From NCBI GenBank assembly GCA_002699085.1, contig PAAR01000015.1:1-64000 (forward strand): a stretch of 64,000 nt of DNA, in the 5' to 3' direction. The translations under genes and the position numbers were made by a program. Source of the stretch: Micavibrio sp. Its GTDB lineage: Bacteria; Pseudomonadota; Alphaproteobacteria; Micavibrionales; UBA9664. Below the pieces are notes generated by a model. The model saw only the letters and a program-made list of their open reading frames with translations. It ran no database searches and was not told where the DNA came from. How positions within the stretch are numbered: the first letter of the stretch is position 1; each line of letters opens with the position of its first letter. Of this stretch, positions 45,351 through 55,642 are shown piece after piece.

Positions 45351-45800
45351 CTACTCTATAACCACTAATGGTTCGCCAAACTCAACAGGCTGGCCATCTT
45401 CAACAAGAATATGCGCCACCGTTCCCGCTTTTTCAGCTTTAATTGGATTCATTACTTTCATCGCCTCAATAATCATCAGCGTTTGTCCAACTTTCACAGA
45501 TTTACCAACTTCGATAAAAGAAGGTGCATTTGGCTCAGGTTGCAAATAAGCCGTGCCTACCATTGGTGATTTCACCGCATTCGCATGCATATCTGTAGCA
45601 GGTGCGCCTGTATTCTGAACCGCTGCTGGTGCAGGTGCTGGAGCCGCCACAGGAGATGCTGCTGGAGCCGCCGCATAAGAAACAGAACCGCCTTTTGTTA
45701 CACGGATCGCTTGATCGCCTTCAATAATTTCAATTTCTGTTAAACCCGTCTCATTGATAATTTCAGACAATTGACGAATTGCTTTTTCATTAACCTTCAT
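45351..45800 (-). CDS. accB: Acetyl-CoA carboxylase, biotin carboxyl carrier protein
   Basis: This 149-residue carrier has an N-terminal helical region, an Ala/Pro-rich linker (about 42-70) and the biotinyl domain. The biotinylated Lys is at 115 in EAMKVMNP. The domain includes the thumb segment ([18 protein letters not shown]). It is co-transcribed with accC. In many alphaproteobacteria aroQ precedes accB; here the upstream gene is a copper chaperone instead. Confidence 0.96.
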   Translation of the reverse strand: MKVNEKAIRQLSEIINETGLTEIEIIEGDQAIRVTKGGSVSYAAAPAASPVAAPAPAPAAVQNTGAPATDMHANAVKSPMVGTAYLQPEPNAPSFIEVGKSVKVGQTLMIIEAMKVMNPIKAEKAGTVAHILVEDGQPVEFGEPLVVIE

Positions 45801-45888
45801 ATTAGCTCTCTTACCGTTATATTCATTTTTGTTATTTTAAACGCGACCTTCTTTTTATTCATTTTTCAGCCAAAAGGCAAATCCTCTT

Positions 45889-46398
45889 TTAATGCATATG
45901 CTCATGCGTTGCCGTATCTGGGTTTTGAGGCTCGTTTATCTCTTTAGTTTCAGTATTTTTTGAAAGAGATTTTATCATTGCCTCCACTTCAACAGCGCCT
46001 GCTTTTTCAAAATTCAGGGTAATTGGGTAATGATGTTCGGCTACAAATGGCTCTTTCAAACCAAAGACCATTAAATGATAACTCATCGGACGAAATTCCA
46101 CTGTGCTTTGGGCTGGTATCTCAACAAATGGTACTTGGCGCATCATCATCACACCATTGTCATCGGTGATATGTGTATGGATTTCCACACGTTCAGCCAC
46201 ATTCTCAGGCAACGCAGCGCTTACAAGGCTGTCCGCCTCATCACCTGTATTCTCAATAGTCAGAAAAAAACCGCCTGATGTCGCATTACCAATAGTTTCA
46301 AATCCATAGGCATTTGAAACAGCTATTGTTTGCGCCTGCACTATGACCGGAAAAGACAATAAAAAGGCAAAACATAGGCTGGCTAATAAACGATACAT
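45889..46398 (-). CDS. Periplasmic copper chaperone PCu(A)C
   Basis: This 169-residue protein has a signal peptide (about 1-22, VIVQAQ) and a cupredoxin-like PCu(A)C domain: SNAYGFETIGNATSGGFFLTI, VEIHTHITDDNGVMMMRQV and YHLMVFGLKEPF, giving the Met/His copper site. The C-terminal tail is polar and ends THEHMH, an extra possible copper-binding site. PCu(A)C proteins deliver Cu(I) to the CuA centre of cytochrome oxidase or buffer copper. It sits 30 nt after the Cys-less DsbA-like gene, in the same minus-strand cluster as accBC. Confidence 0.9.
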   Translation of the reverse strand: MYRLLASLCFAFLLSFPVIVQAQTIAVSNAYGFETIGNATSGGFFLTIENTGDEADSLVSAALPENVAERVEIHTHITDDNGVMMMRQVPFVEIPAQSTVEFRPMSYHLMVFGLKEPFVAEHHYPITLNFEKAGAVEVEAMIKSLSKNTETKEINEPQNPDTATHEHMH

Positions 46399-46428
46399 AG
46401 ATATCTCCTTTAAAAAATTGATAATAAA

Positions 46429-47022
46429 TTATTGCGCCCGAGCAAGTTTTTCGACTTTATCATTAATTTCACGCACCGAAAGCGCATCGTGATTAATAAC
46501 TTCATCACCTATAACAAGTGCAGGTGGAACACTAACACGGGCCGTCCAGGCCAAGAATTTATTCCACTTTAAAATCATATCTGTTTTACGCGAATACATA
46601 TGGTCTAAAATATATTGACCGTTAACATTAAGGCCAGACAGGATCACTTCTGGGCGCTGTTCAAGATCAGTCAATTCCATACGCATAAAGCGATTATAAA
46701 AAGCTTCATACAGGTTCAAATCTCTAGCGACTATCGCCATACGAGCCAATACTTCACTTTGCTTATATTGTGGCAACGGGCGAATAACGATGTTTACATT
46801 TCGATTTTGCGCCCGCAATTGAAGCAATTGACCATACATGCGACGAGAACCGGCATTTAAGAAATCATAATAATGTACAATCGTCACTGGCGCATCGGAT
46901 AAACCTAAGCGCTCTTGCTCTGTGCTAATTTTAGCAATAGAAAGTCCCGCATATTGGACGCCCATTAATGCACCAAAGCCTAGCACAACAATAAAGCCGA
47001 CAAATAAAAGCAATCCTCTCAT
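46429..47022 (-). CDS. DsbA-like thioredoxin-fold protein lacking the CxxC motif
   Basis: This 197-residue protein has an N-terminal membrane anchor or signal (about 1-25) and a DsbA-type thioredoxin fold (SDAPVTIVHYYDFLNAGSRRMYGQL). At the position of the active site, where the neighbouring DsbA has CGYC, this protein has N-A-G-S (56-59), so disulfide chemistry is not expected. The cis-Pro region (VSVPPALVIGDEVI) and following fold are retained. The start is ambiguous by two codons; the ATG at 47022 has GGGAG at better spacing than 47028. It is 33 nt after the intact DsbA gene, suggesting a duplicated, repurposed chaperone-like partner. Confidence 0.78.
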   Translation of the reverse strand: MRGLLLFVGFIVVLGFGALMGVQYAGLSIAKISTEQERLGLSDAPVTIVHYYDFLNAGSRRMYGQLLQLRAQNRNVNIVIRPLPQYKQSEVLARMAIVARDLNLYEAFYNRFMRMELTDLEQRPEVILSGLNVNGQYILDHMYSRKTDMILKWNKFLAWTARVSVPPALVIGDEVINHDALSVREINDKVEKLARAQ

Positions 47023-47061
47023 AGCCATTCTCCCACTAAATAATCACCCTCAATAAAACGC

Positions 47062-47874
47062 TTACTCCTGTTTTTCTTCTGTGCGGGCTTGTTCAATGAC
47101 ATCTTCCAAGCCCTGTCTTCCAACATACCCTCTAATCAGTTGATCGCCAACGATAAAAGAAGGCGTACCGCGAATACCGAATTTTTCCATATAAGCTAAA
47201 TTGACGTCAATTTGCGCATCAATTTCAGGTTTGTCCTTATCTGCTTTAAGTTTCTCCACATCTAAACCCGCCTGCTCTGCTAGAGACGCCAAACTACCTT
47301 CATCAAACTGACCCTTATGCGCCATTAATAGCTTATGAAAGTCAAAATATTTACCTTGTGGCTTTGAGGCCAAAGACCATTTTGCTGCTTCACGTGATGA
47401 AGGGCTCAAAATTGGCACCTCTTTAAAAACGACACGCACGTCCTTGTCATTATCTACGATACTGGCAACGTCATCGACTGCTTTTTTACAATAGCCACAA
47501 TTATAATCAAAAAACTCAATAACTGTTACACTGGCATCAGGATTACCCGCCTGTGGAGACATAGGATTTTTTAATAAATAATCGTTTTCTTTATTAATAG
47601 CTTCTTGTGCAATTCTATCCTGCTCTTGCTGCTCTTTCATCCGTTGATTATCAATAGACTGCAATACGATATCCCCATGGCTAAGAATATATGCACGGAT
47701 CACTTCTTCAAGGTTGGTTTGCTGCATGAAGTCCTGTGTCAAAGCTTGCTCAGCTGGTGTTTCCGCCATTGATGTAACAGGCGCCTTTTCTTGCGCTGTA
47801 CACAAAGAGACTGTGCCAAGAAGAGCCACAGTTGCTACACCCGCAATAATCATTTGTTTCGTTGAAAGTTTCAT
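47062..47874 (-). CDS. DsbA-family thiol:disulfide oxidoreductase
   Basis: This 270-residue periplasmic protein has a signal peptide (about 1-27) and an N-terminal helical extension (about 45-100) typical of alphaproteobacterial DsbA/ScsC-like enzymes. The active site is C126-G-Y-C129 (EFFDYNCGYCKKAV) and the cis-Pro loop is FGIRGTPSFIVG. It could be an oxidase or isomerase. The helical N-terminus, which can oligomerise in ScsC/BdbD relatives, and the DsbD/ScsB-like transporter at 2.8 kb suggest it may be kept reduced. The ATG at 47874 is preferred over an upstream TTG. Confidence 0.9.
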   Translation of the reverse strand: MKLSTKQMIIAGVATVALLGTVSLCTAQEKAPVTSMAETPAEQALTQDFMQQTNLEEVIRAYILSHGDIVLQSIDNQRMKEQQEQDRIAQEAINKENDYLLKNPMSPQAGNPDASVTVIEFFDYNCGYCKKAVDDVASIVDNDKDVRVVFKEVPILSPSSREAAKWSLASKPQGKYFDFHKLLMAHKGQFDEGSLASLAEQAGLDVEKLKADKDKPEIDAQIDVNLAYMEKFGIRGTPSFIVGDQLIRGYVGRQGLEDVIEQARTEEKQE

Positions 47875-47941
47875 AGTCCTAACCTTTCTTATTTTCAATT
47901 AATAACACTACCCTATTCGAAGGATACTTCAATAGAAGCCT

Positions 47942-49294
47942 TTATCCATCCTTCTTTTCTTGCCGCTGCTTAATAACAAGCAACAAATCTTGCGCTTTCA
48001 GATAATCAGGAGAGTCTTGCTTAATATCACGAGATGCTGCCTCTACCTGTCTTCGTGCATAATCATAATCTCCTCGTAGCAATCCTTCTTCAGCTAAATA
48101 TAGCTTAGCCAGTCCGTCTTGGCCAACACGGCCATAAGCCGTTGCCAACAGCCTGTAAACACTACTTGTTTTATCATCTAAGTTAAGCGCTTGTTTCAAA
48201 TATTTTATCGCTTGATAAGCTGAACTATTTGTACGGTCTTTTTCAAGCCAGACATGCGCCAAACCAGTCTTAATAAGCGCACTCGGCTTCTCTAAATTTT
48301 GATCTGCTTGATTGAAATATTTTATGGCTTCGTTAATGTCACCTGAATCCCGATATACTTGACCTAATAATTCCGCAAAATAAGGGTTTTTAGGCTCTTG
48401 TTTTAACAAACCTTCCAAAGCAAGCTTTGCTTCATCAAAATTACTCTGGCGATAAGCCGCAATGGCCCGTGCATAATCTGCAGCAATGCTTTTATCATTC
48501 TCTTTATATATATATTTGACACGATCCGGCGTGATAAACCCAATCAATTTCGCCTTCATTCGAGCGTGCTGCTCCTGCCATGCCGCTGGCAACTCTTTAT
48601 CAACATAAGGGGATGCATCAATACGCGCTGATACACTTTCAATACGATTTGTTGTTAACGGGTGTGTTCGGACATATTCAACCTGCTGCCCTGCTGGCAA
48701 TAATTCCTGATCTTCCAGCTTCACCAAAAAACTTCTAAAACCTTGGGGATTAAGATGTGCATCTTGCATAAAACTGAGCGCCGCCTGATCCGCACTCGAT
48801 TCCTGAACACGACTATGAGATAAGAAATGATTAGCCCCCATTGCTTGACCTGCCGTAATTGCTGCCCCAGCGGCTTGACCACTGCCTGATGCAATCGCCG
48901 CCCCTAAGCCGATTAATGTTGTCGCCAAAGCTTGGATGCCTGCTTGATTAGCGGCCTCACGCCCACGAATTAAATGCCCACCTGTTATGTGACCTAATTC
49001 ATGTGAAAAAACACCTATCACTTCACCAACATTATCTGTTTCCGTTAATAAGCCAGTATGAAAGAAAACATTACTGCCACCAGCAACATAGGCATTCAAC
49101 GTTGAGTCATTTACTAAAATAATATCCACACTATGATCTGTTAACCCTGCCGCCCGCAAAATTGGTGAAAACCACTCATGCATATAGCGTTCTATCTCAA
49201 CATCACGAATGAGACTAAGACGCTGCTGCGCTTGTGCAACGCTTGGCAAGAGGCCTATGAATAAAAACAACGCAATAATAGCTTTTTGCATCAT
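47942..49294 (-). CDS. M48-family zinc metalloprotease with TPR repeats (BepA-like)
   Basis: This 450-residue periplasmic protein has a signal peptide (about 1-22), an M48 peptidase domain with HELGH at 98-102 and a downstream ESSADQAA (third zinc ligand). Four or so TPR motifs fill the C-terminal half (about 270-440). This is the architecture of BepA/YfgC, which assembles or degrades LptD and BAM substrates at the outer membrane. It is the first gene of the M48-DsbA-DsbA-like-PCu(A)C-accBC series, consistent with LptD needing disulfides. Confidence 0.92.
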   Translation of the reverse strand: MMQKAIIALFLFIGLLPSVAQAQQRLSLIRDVEIERYMHEWFSPILRAAGLTDHSVDIILVNDSTLNAYVAGGSNVFFHTGLLTETDNVGEVIGVFSHELGHITGGHLIRGREAANQAGIQALATTLIGLGAAIASGSGQAAGAAITAGQAMGANHFLSHSRVQESSADQAALSFMQDAHLNPQGFRSFLVKLEDQELLPAGQQVEYVRTHPLTTNRIESVSARIDASPYVDKELPAAWQEQHARMKAKLIGFITPDRVKYIYKENDKSIAADYARAIAAYRQSNFDEAKLALEGLLKQEPKNPYFAELLGQVYRDSGDINEAIKYFNQADQNLEKPSALIKTGLAHVWLEKDRTNSSAYQAIKYLKQALNLDDKTSSVYRLLATAYGRVGQDGLAKLYLAEEGLLRGDYDYARRQVEAASRDIKQDSPDYLKAQDLLLVIKQRQEKKDG

Positions 49295-49335
49295 ATATAT
49301 ATACCATGCATTTTAGGTAAAAATAAGGCACGACA

Positions 49336-49995
49336 ATGGTAGAACGTAATAAATTCACAAAAGTTAAAACAGCGCAGGGGCGTAAAAACTCCTCGACACG
49401 CTGGTTACAAAGGCAATTAAACGACCCTTACGTCAAACAAGCGAAAGCAGATGGGTACCGCTCACGTGCCGCCTATAAGCTCATTGAGATGGAGAAAAAG
49501 CTTAAACTCATCAAAAAGGGCATGCTCGTTGTTGATTTAGGCGCAGCCCCCGGTGGCTGGACACAAGTCGCTGTTGAAAGTGGTGCTCGGGTTGTCGGCA
49601 TTGATTTGCTCGAAATTCCTGAAATTCCAGGGGCTGACCTTATTCAAATGGATTTTATGGCTGATGAAGCCCCAGAAAAGCTGATTGAAATGATGGGCGG
49701 CGAAAAAGCTGATGTTGTGTTATCTGACTTATCGCCCTATACAACAGGCCATCAGAAAACAGACCATATTCGTATTATGGGTCTCGTTGAGTTAGCTTAT
49801 GATTTTGCAGCGCAAGTGCTCAAACCAAATGGTCATTTCTTAGCCAAAGTATTTCAAGGCGGCACACAGGGTGAGGTTTTAGATATGCTGAAAAAAGATT
49901 TTAAAACCGTCAAACATATGAAGCCACCAGCCAGCCGAAAAGAAAGCCCTGAGCAATACGTTGTCGCACAAGGTTTTCGCGGCGCACAAAATTAA
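49336..49995 (+). CDS. rlmE: 23S rRNA (uridine2552-2'-O)-methyltransferase
   Basis: This 219-residue FtsJ/RrmJ enzyme methylates the ribose of U2552 in 23S rRNA at a late step of 50S assembly. Recognisable parts are DGYRSRAAYKLIEM, the SAM-binding VDLGAAPGGWTQVAVESGARV, SDLSPYTTGHQKTDH with the catalytic Asp, and AKVFQGG with the catalytic Lys. The alphaproteobacterial N-terminal extension (KTAQGRKNSSTRWLQRQLNDPYV) is present. It is divergent from the M48 gene. Confidence 0.95.
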   Translation: MVERNKFTKVKTAQGRKNSSTRWLQRQLNDPYVKQAKADGYRSRAAYKLIEMEKKLKLIKKGMLVVDLGAAPGGWTQVAVESGARVVGIDLLEIPEIPGADLIQMDFMADEAPEKLIEMMGGEKADVVLSDLSPYTTGHQKTDHIRIMGLVELAYDFAAQVLKPNGHFLAKVFQGGTQGEVLDMLKKDFKTVKHMKPPASRKESPEQYVVAQGFRGAQN

Positions 49996-50062
49996 GCGTT
50001 GACTCCCTCGATTTAGGCTTTAAAGATGGATGTAATTCCACCTGAACAGGGAGTTTACAGAT

Positions 50063-51232
50063 ATGGCAAGACCCGAAGGGCACTTACGTGTCATGATGAG
50101 CGCACGCGTGCTTCTAAACCTAGAAGAAGCGGACGTTATTTTTAAAACAGCATATGAAAAAACCTATGCTGAAACCCGTGATAAAACACAAGCACATACG
50201 GATGCTGTCACAGCGTATATAGCCTATGTTTGCCCTAAAGAAGGCAGCAAAGACTATGACCCTGAAACAGGTGGCCGACGCTTTGAGAAAGGCCCGCTTT
50301 TTGATCTCGCTGAAGCCCTTATCGCTTTAAATGCTGTTTCAAAAGAATCACTTATTGAGTTAATCATCAGTGCTAAAGATGAAAACCAATCTGGCGATGT
50401 TATTTTTAGAAATATTGATCTATTAGGGAGCGCCGCTTTCCGAAATGCTGGTGTACAAAGGCTGACGACCGCAGGACGCGATTTAAGCGAAGCAATTCAT
50501 ACCGTTTATGACACTGATTTATTGTTTAGCCGTAATGATAAAGATGTTCAGACAGCTACTGATTTAGGTATCGCCGCCACAACGATTTACTATACACCGA
50601 CAGGTTTCGAGTACAAAGAGCCCAATGAAAACAAGCAAGTTAAATTGTTCTTTGACGGAGATGCCGTCGCCTTCGGTTCAAGTTCTGAAGTAAAGTATCG
50701 TAAAAATGGTCTTGATGCCTATACACAATCTGAATTTGAAGATTTTATGAAAGATATTGAGCCAGGCCCTTTCTCCGCTGTCTTAGCAAAAATATCAGCC
50801 CTCAATGAACGCTTCCCTAAAGATAAGCAGCCATTCGAGCTATCACTTATCACTGCACGAGGCGGTCCTTCGCATTCTCGTGCCTTGGCCGTGTTGAAAA
50901 AGCTCGGCATTAAAGTGAATGGGATAACCTTAGGGCGAGCAGGCGCAGATAAGGGTAAGGTTTTAGAAGCCTTCAAACCAGCTCTATATTTAGACGATCA
51001 ATTCACGCATCTAAGCCACGGTGCTCAATTTTGTCCAGTAGGTCTCGTACACTACCCAACTGGCAGCCCTATGCATGAATTTCTACAAGGTGCTAACATC
51101 CCGCCAGAAATAGCTAAAATGCGTCAAGCTGAGAAACCAGAAGCTCAAGAAGAATTTAGTAAGGTTGCCGCTAAACCCGCCTCAAAACGTACAAGAAAAC
51201 CTAAATCAGCAATGGAAACAGGACCAGCCTAG
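50063..51232 (+). CDS. 5'-nucleotidase, cytosolic cN-I family
   Basis: This 389-residue protein matches the 5-nucleotidase family PF06189: RVLLNLEEADVIF at the start, RNIDLLGSAAFRNAGVQRLTTAGRD with the next segment, FFDGDAVAFGSSSEV (HAD-type Asp motif), and ITARGGPSHSRALAVLKKLGIKVNG. These enzymes dephosphorylate nucleoside monophosphates such as AMP. The tail (about 355-389) is Lys/Ala-rich (KPASKRTRKPKSA) and probably disordered. The ribosome site AGGGAG is well placed. Its stop overlaps the convergent coiled-coil gene by 4 nt. Its position near guaB fits nucleotide metabolism. Confidence 0.85.
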   Translation: MARPEGHLRVMMSARVLLNLEEADVIFKTAYEKTYAETRDKTQAHTDAVTAYIAYVCPKEGSKDYDPETGGRRFEKGPLFDLAEALIALNAVSKESLIELIISAKDENQSGDVIFRNIDLLGSAAFRNAGVQRLTTAGRDLSEAIHTVYDTDLLFSRNDKDVQTATDLGIAATTIYYTPTGFEYKEPNENKQVKLFFDGDAVAFGSSSEVKYRKNGLDAYTQSEFEDFMKDIEPGPFSAVLAKISALNERFPKDKQPFELSLITARGGPSHSRALAVLKKLGIKVNGITLGRAGADKGKVLEAFKPALYLDDQFTHLSHGAQFCPVGLVHYPTGSPMHEFLQGANIPPEIAKMRQAEKPEAQEEFSKVAAKPASKRTRKPKSAMETGPA

Positions 51233-52035
51233 CCTAGTCTGGGCTTTAGGTTAGGGTCTTCTATTTTAACATTGGCTACATGTACAAGAACTAAATGCGT
51301 TTCCCATTTAGAGGTCATTGCATTAATTCTTTTTAAACGCCGCTGAACAACTAATTCAGAGTGAATTTTTTTACCGTTAGGAAAACGTTTAATATTGGAA
51401 TTAATATCTTGGTCAATGCCCCACAACAATTCTCTTAAGAAATTTTGGTTAAGTGCCCTTAAATAAGGCGTGTTACGCCAAATCCCTTCTTGATCTTCGA
51501 ATGCCTCATTAGGCTCTAACCCTACAAGCATTTTAAAATCTTCTTCAGTGATATCTGTTCTTTTAAATGTATGATATTTCAAATGGTCATTCTGAAAAGT
51601 TGCGGATAATGCGCTCCCTCTTTTTTCTTTAGTTGTTAGTGTAGCGCTTTCATAATTATAAGAAGCCTGTGAAGCACGTGACTGTAGTTCTTTTATTATC
51701 TTTCGAGCAATCTTCTTTTGATTATTTTTATGCATAGTAGCGACTTCTGCGTCTTTACGTTGCTGAACATTAATAGCGGCTTGAGCCTCACGCTTTTGTT
51801 TTTCTTCAGCACGTCTTTTTTCATTTGTAATACGCTTTTTAGCTCTATTTTCTTTAGCGATGGCTTTGTGCCGATCTCTATAATCTTGCTCAAAGCTCCA
51901 TGAAGCCACGTGCTGAAATCGGCTATTTATAGCACTGCCAAAAGCGGACATATGCTTGTTAAACTCAGCACTAATCCGACGCGGCAAAGACCACACCGAA
52001 GCACCAAATCGAAAGACTTTACTTAAATTATTCAT
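51229..52035 (-). CDS. Uncharacterised basic coiled-coil protein
   Basis: I do not recognise this 268-residue protein. The ATG at 52035 (MNNLSKVFRFGASVW) follows AGGGA; an alternative GTG lies 27 codons upstream. Residues about 50-120 form a very basic, charged helix (KENRAKKRITNEKRRAEEKQKREAQ and following) likely to be a coiled coil or RNA-binding arm. The C-terminal half is globular, with a LRELLWGIDQDIN segment and a final VQRRLKRINAMTSKWETHLVLVHVANVKI. No signal peptide or clear membrane helix. It is divergent from guaB. Confidence 0.6.
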   Translation of the reverse strand: MNNLSKVFRFGASVWSLPRRISAEFNKHMSAFGSAINSRFQHVASWSFEQDYRDRHKAIAKENRAKKRITNEKRRAEEKQKREAQAAINVQQRKDAEVATMHKNNQKKIARKIIKELQSRASQASYNYESATLTTKEKRGSALSATFQNDHLKYHTFKRTDITEEDFKMLVGLEPNEAFEDQEGIWRNTPYLRALNQNFLRELLWGIDQDINSNIKRFPNGKKIHSELVVQRRLKRINAMTSKWETHLVLVHVANVKIEDPNLKPRLG

Positions 52036-52108
52036 TTTTATTTTCCCTGTTTCTTTCCATATATAGGAAAGAAAACACAATGAGTCAAATAATGGTTCCT
52101 TAACCTGA

Positions 52109-53644
<1,536 letters not shown>

Positions 53645-53713
53645 ATATTATTTTTTATTTGCCGCATGGCCAAAGCATCCATTTTCTAGCGTCGCCATGC
53701 AGGACTGAGTCAA

Positions 53714-53762
53714 TAGCATAAATATCAAATTGAGGCCTTAAAGCCTCAGCCTTACTATGCTA
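53714..53762. repeat. Nested inverted repeats between guaB and the methyltransferase gene
   Basis: An outer pair TAGCATA (53714-53720) / TATGCTA (53756-53762) encloses an inner near-palindrome TGAGGC (53731-53736) / GCCTCA (53743-53748). It lies between convergent genes and could act as a weak bidirectional terminator, although T-runs are short (AATTTGATATTT on the minus strand). Confidence 0.45.
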
Positions 53763-53811
53763 GACCCTATAATATACGTTGGCGAAAGAAATAAATAGAC
53801 ACGAGAAAGCT

Positions 53812-54720
53812 TTAAGAAGCGGTTTTCAAAACACACAACTTAATGGGATTGTTTTTTTCTTCATAAATTGAGACAACATCAAAACCAGCCTCATTTGCTA
53901 TTTTTATATTATCTTCCAATGACAATTTAATTGAGTTATTGAAACAAAAACGGTCCCCAACTCGAATAGTAAAACTTTCATTATTTATAAAAAACTTTTG
54001 GGCTTCTTTTGCGATAAAAATATGTTCAAGCGTCGATGTCTCTTGGTTCCAATGAACATCAAATAAAAACTTTTCAGGATCAATATTAGTCAAGCAATCT
54101 CGCTGTAACCGCTTTAGCATATTTATAGCCAAAGCCGTCTGTCCTGCATATGCCCTCTCAATTGATCCTTTATCTTGGTTTGAATCAAAGGTTGTAACCA
54201 AGTACCCTTGGTTAATTTGTCTTCTAAGACTTACAAGCTTTTCTTTTATCACATTAAGTAATTTACCCCGATTTTCGGCACTTTCCTGATTGAACAATGT
54301 TAATCCAAACATAACCATTAAAGGTATATCACTAGATCTGTAAGTGATTGCACCCTTATAAAAATCAGCCTTATATTTCCTTAACCTTATATGAGGCAAA
54401 GATTTTTGTATGCTACTCTCGGCGTTATCCAAATGTTCCTGTGATATATCAACGGCTATATATCCCTTAGTTTCACCTAATAATTTTAAAAAAGGCACAG
54501 TTTTATTTTGTATAGCAAAATCTGTTCCTGGCCCTAATTCTATAACAGTAGCCACCCCACTCAGTTTCTGACTTATTTCTGGAGCATATTGCTGAATAAT
54601 TTTTATCTCGTCGTTTAACACATAGTATTCTTGGCTTTGATTGAGAAAATCCAACCATATTTTTACCCCATCTAAAGGATCGCCTTCAAACATAGGATCA
54701 AGATACTCAAAAGCTCCCAT
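53812..54720 (-). CDS. EgtD-like (Methyltransf_33) SAM-dependent methyltransferase
   Basis: This protein of about 302 residues resembles histidine-specific methyltransferases (EgtD, PF10017): YLDPMFEGDPLDGVKIWLD and SQEYYVLNDEIKII resemble the N-terminal domain, then ATVIELGPGTDFAI and YIAVDISQEHL form the SAM site. Later come FGLTLFNQESAENRGKLL and LVTTFDSNQDKGSIERAY. EgtD makes hercynine for ergothioneine, but no egtB-like gene is nearby and the sequence is divergent, so the substrate is open. The ATG at 54720 follows AGGGG; a TTG at 54837 would overlap the upstream regulator gene by 38 nt. It is AT-rich and paired with an XRE-type gene, and lies close to ahcY, which removes the SAH it would make. 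Confidence 0.75.
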   Translation of the reverse strand: MGAFEYLDPMFEGDPLDGVKIWLDFLNQSQEYYVLNDEIKIIQQYAPEISQKLSGVATVIELGPGTDFAIQNKTVPFLKLLGETKGYIAVDISQEHLDNAESSIQKSLPHIRLRKYKADFYKGAITYRSSDIPLMVMFGLTLFNQESAENRGKLLNVIKEKLVSLRRQINQGYLVTTFDSNQDKGSIERAYAGQTALAINMLKRLQRDCLTNIDPEKFLFDVHWNQETSTLEHIFIAKEAQKFFINNESFTIRVGDRFCFNNSIKLSLEDNIKIANEAGFDVVSIYEEKNNPIKLCVLKTAS

Positions 54721-54799
54721 ATGACCCCTACTTTTTTTCGAAAATAATAAAATTGCCGCAGCGGAAAGAGCTTCTGAAAATGAATTGTCTTGAGATATA

Positions 54800-55444
54800 T
54801 TAAAGTGCGATAGGCTCAATAGCTCGCTCCCATTCAAAATTAAATTTCTGCCTGTGATAATCTGCTAAAATTTGATCTTTAGTAACATATACAACAACAT
54901 TTTCTGCTTGGAATATAATGGTTGCCACTTTCTTTCCGTATATATAGTAAGTAATAGCATCAAAACGGTCCGCACTAGACCATTTATAAATGGCATATTT
55001 GCTCGCCACAAAATTTGAATCGCCTTCTTTAACCAATATTTTAAACTGATAATTAGTTAGAGATGACATTCGCTGCATATGTGCATCTGCTTCATCACCT
55101 TGCCATTTTAAAAATAAAGATTCATCGACATTATTAACGCATATCTCACCGCCTACTACTGATATCGTAGCGTATACATCTCTAATAAAATCAACAAAAC
55201 CTTTCTGACCAGAATAAACTTGTGTGTGGCCTGATATAGGTTGGATCCCGCCCTCTTCGGTAAATTCGTAATTCTTAGCTTCCATGTAGGCAATTATTTT
55301 TTCAGCTGTTTTAAGCGTAACTCCAGCCTCTTCTAACTCAATCATTTTGAGCAGTGGAACAGAAATACCACAATTGTTCGAAAACTCACTCTGGTTTTCG
55401 CGCGTAATAGCTCTGGCTGCTCTTATTTGCGCCGCATTGATCAT
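54800..55444 (-). CDS. XRE-type transcriptional regulator with C-terminal sensor-like domain
   Basis: This 214-residue protein starts with a helix-turn-helix (INAAQIRAARAITRENQSEFSNNCGISVPLLKMIE) of the XRE type. The remaining 140 residues form a separate domain ending in YYIYGKKVATIIFQAENVVVYVTKDQILADYHRQKFNFEWERA. That ending recalls the degenerate phospholipase-D/TrmB-like ligand domain found at the end of several HTH regulators (pattern memory only). A GGGGGG ribosome site precedes the ATG. It is immediately upstream of the EgtD-like methyltransferase, and its 3' end may overlap it, so the two probably form one operon under autoregulation. Confidence 0.7.
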   Translation of the reverse strand: MINAAQIRAARAITRENQSEFSNNCGISVPLLKMIELEEAGVTLKTAEKIIAYMEAKNYEFTEEGGIQPISGHTQVYSGQKGFVDFIRDVYATISVVGGEICVNNVDESLFLKWQGDEADAHMQRMSSLTNYQFKILVKEGDSNFVASKYAIYKWSSADRFDAITYYIYGKKVATIIFQAENVVVYVTKDQILADYHRQKFNFEWERAIEPIAL

Positions 55445-55642
55445 TTATTTTATTTCCCCCCTTTAACTATCAGCGATAATAGCATATAAAGAACGCTTTT
55501 TAAAATTAAAAATATATTAAAAACAATTTTTGAGATTAAAAAAGTATAAAAAAACAAACAAAATGTATAATTTTAACGATTTATTAACTTATTTAACATA
55601 ATTTAAGACAATCGAAATTGAAATTTTGCTGGAGGCAGAAAA

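Noticed and set aside
53812-54720. Calling the methyltransferase egtD and predicting ergothioneine synthesis
   Set aside because: There is no egtB partner in the window and the sequence is divergent, so only the family is supported.
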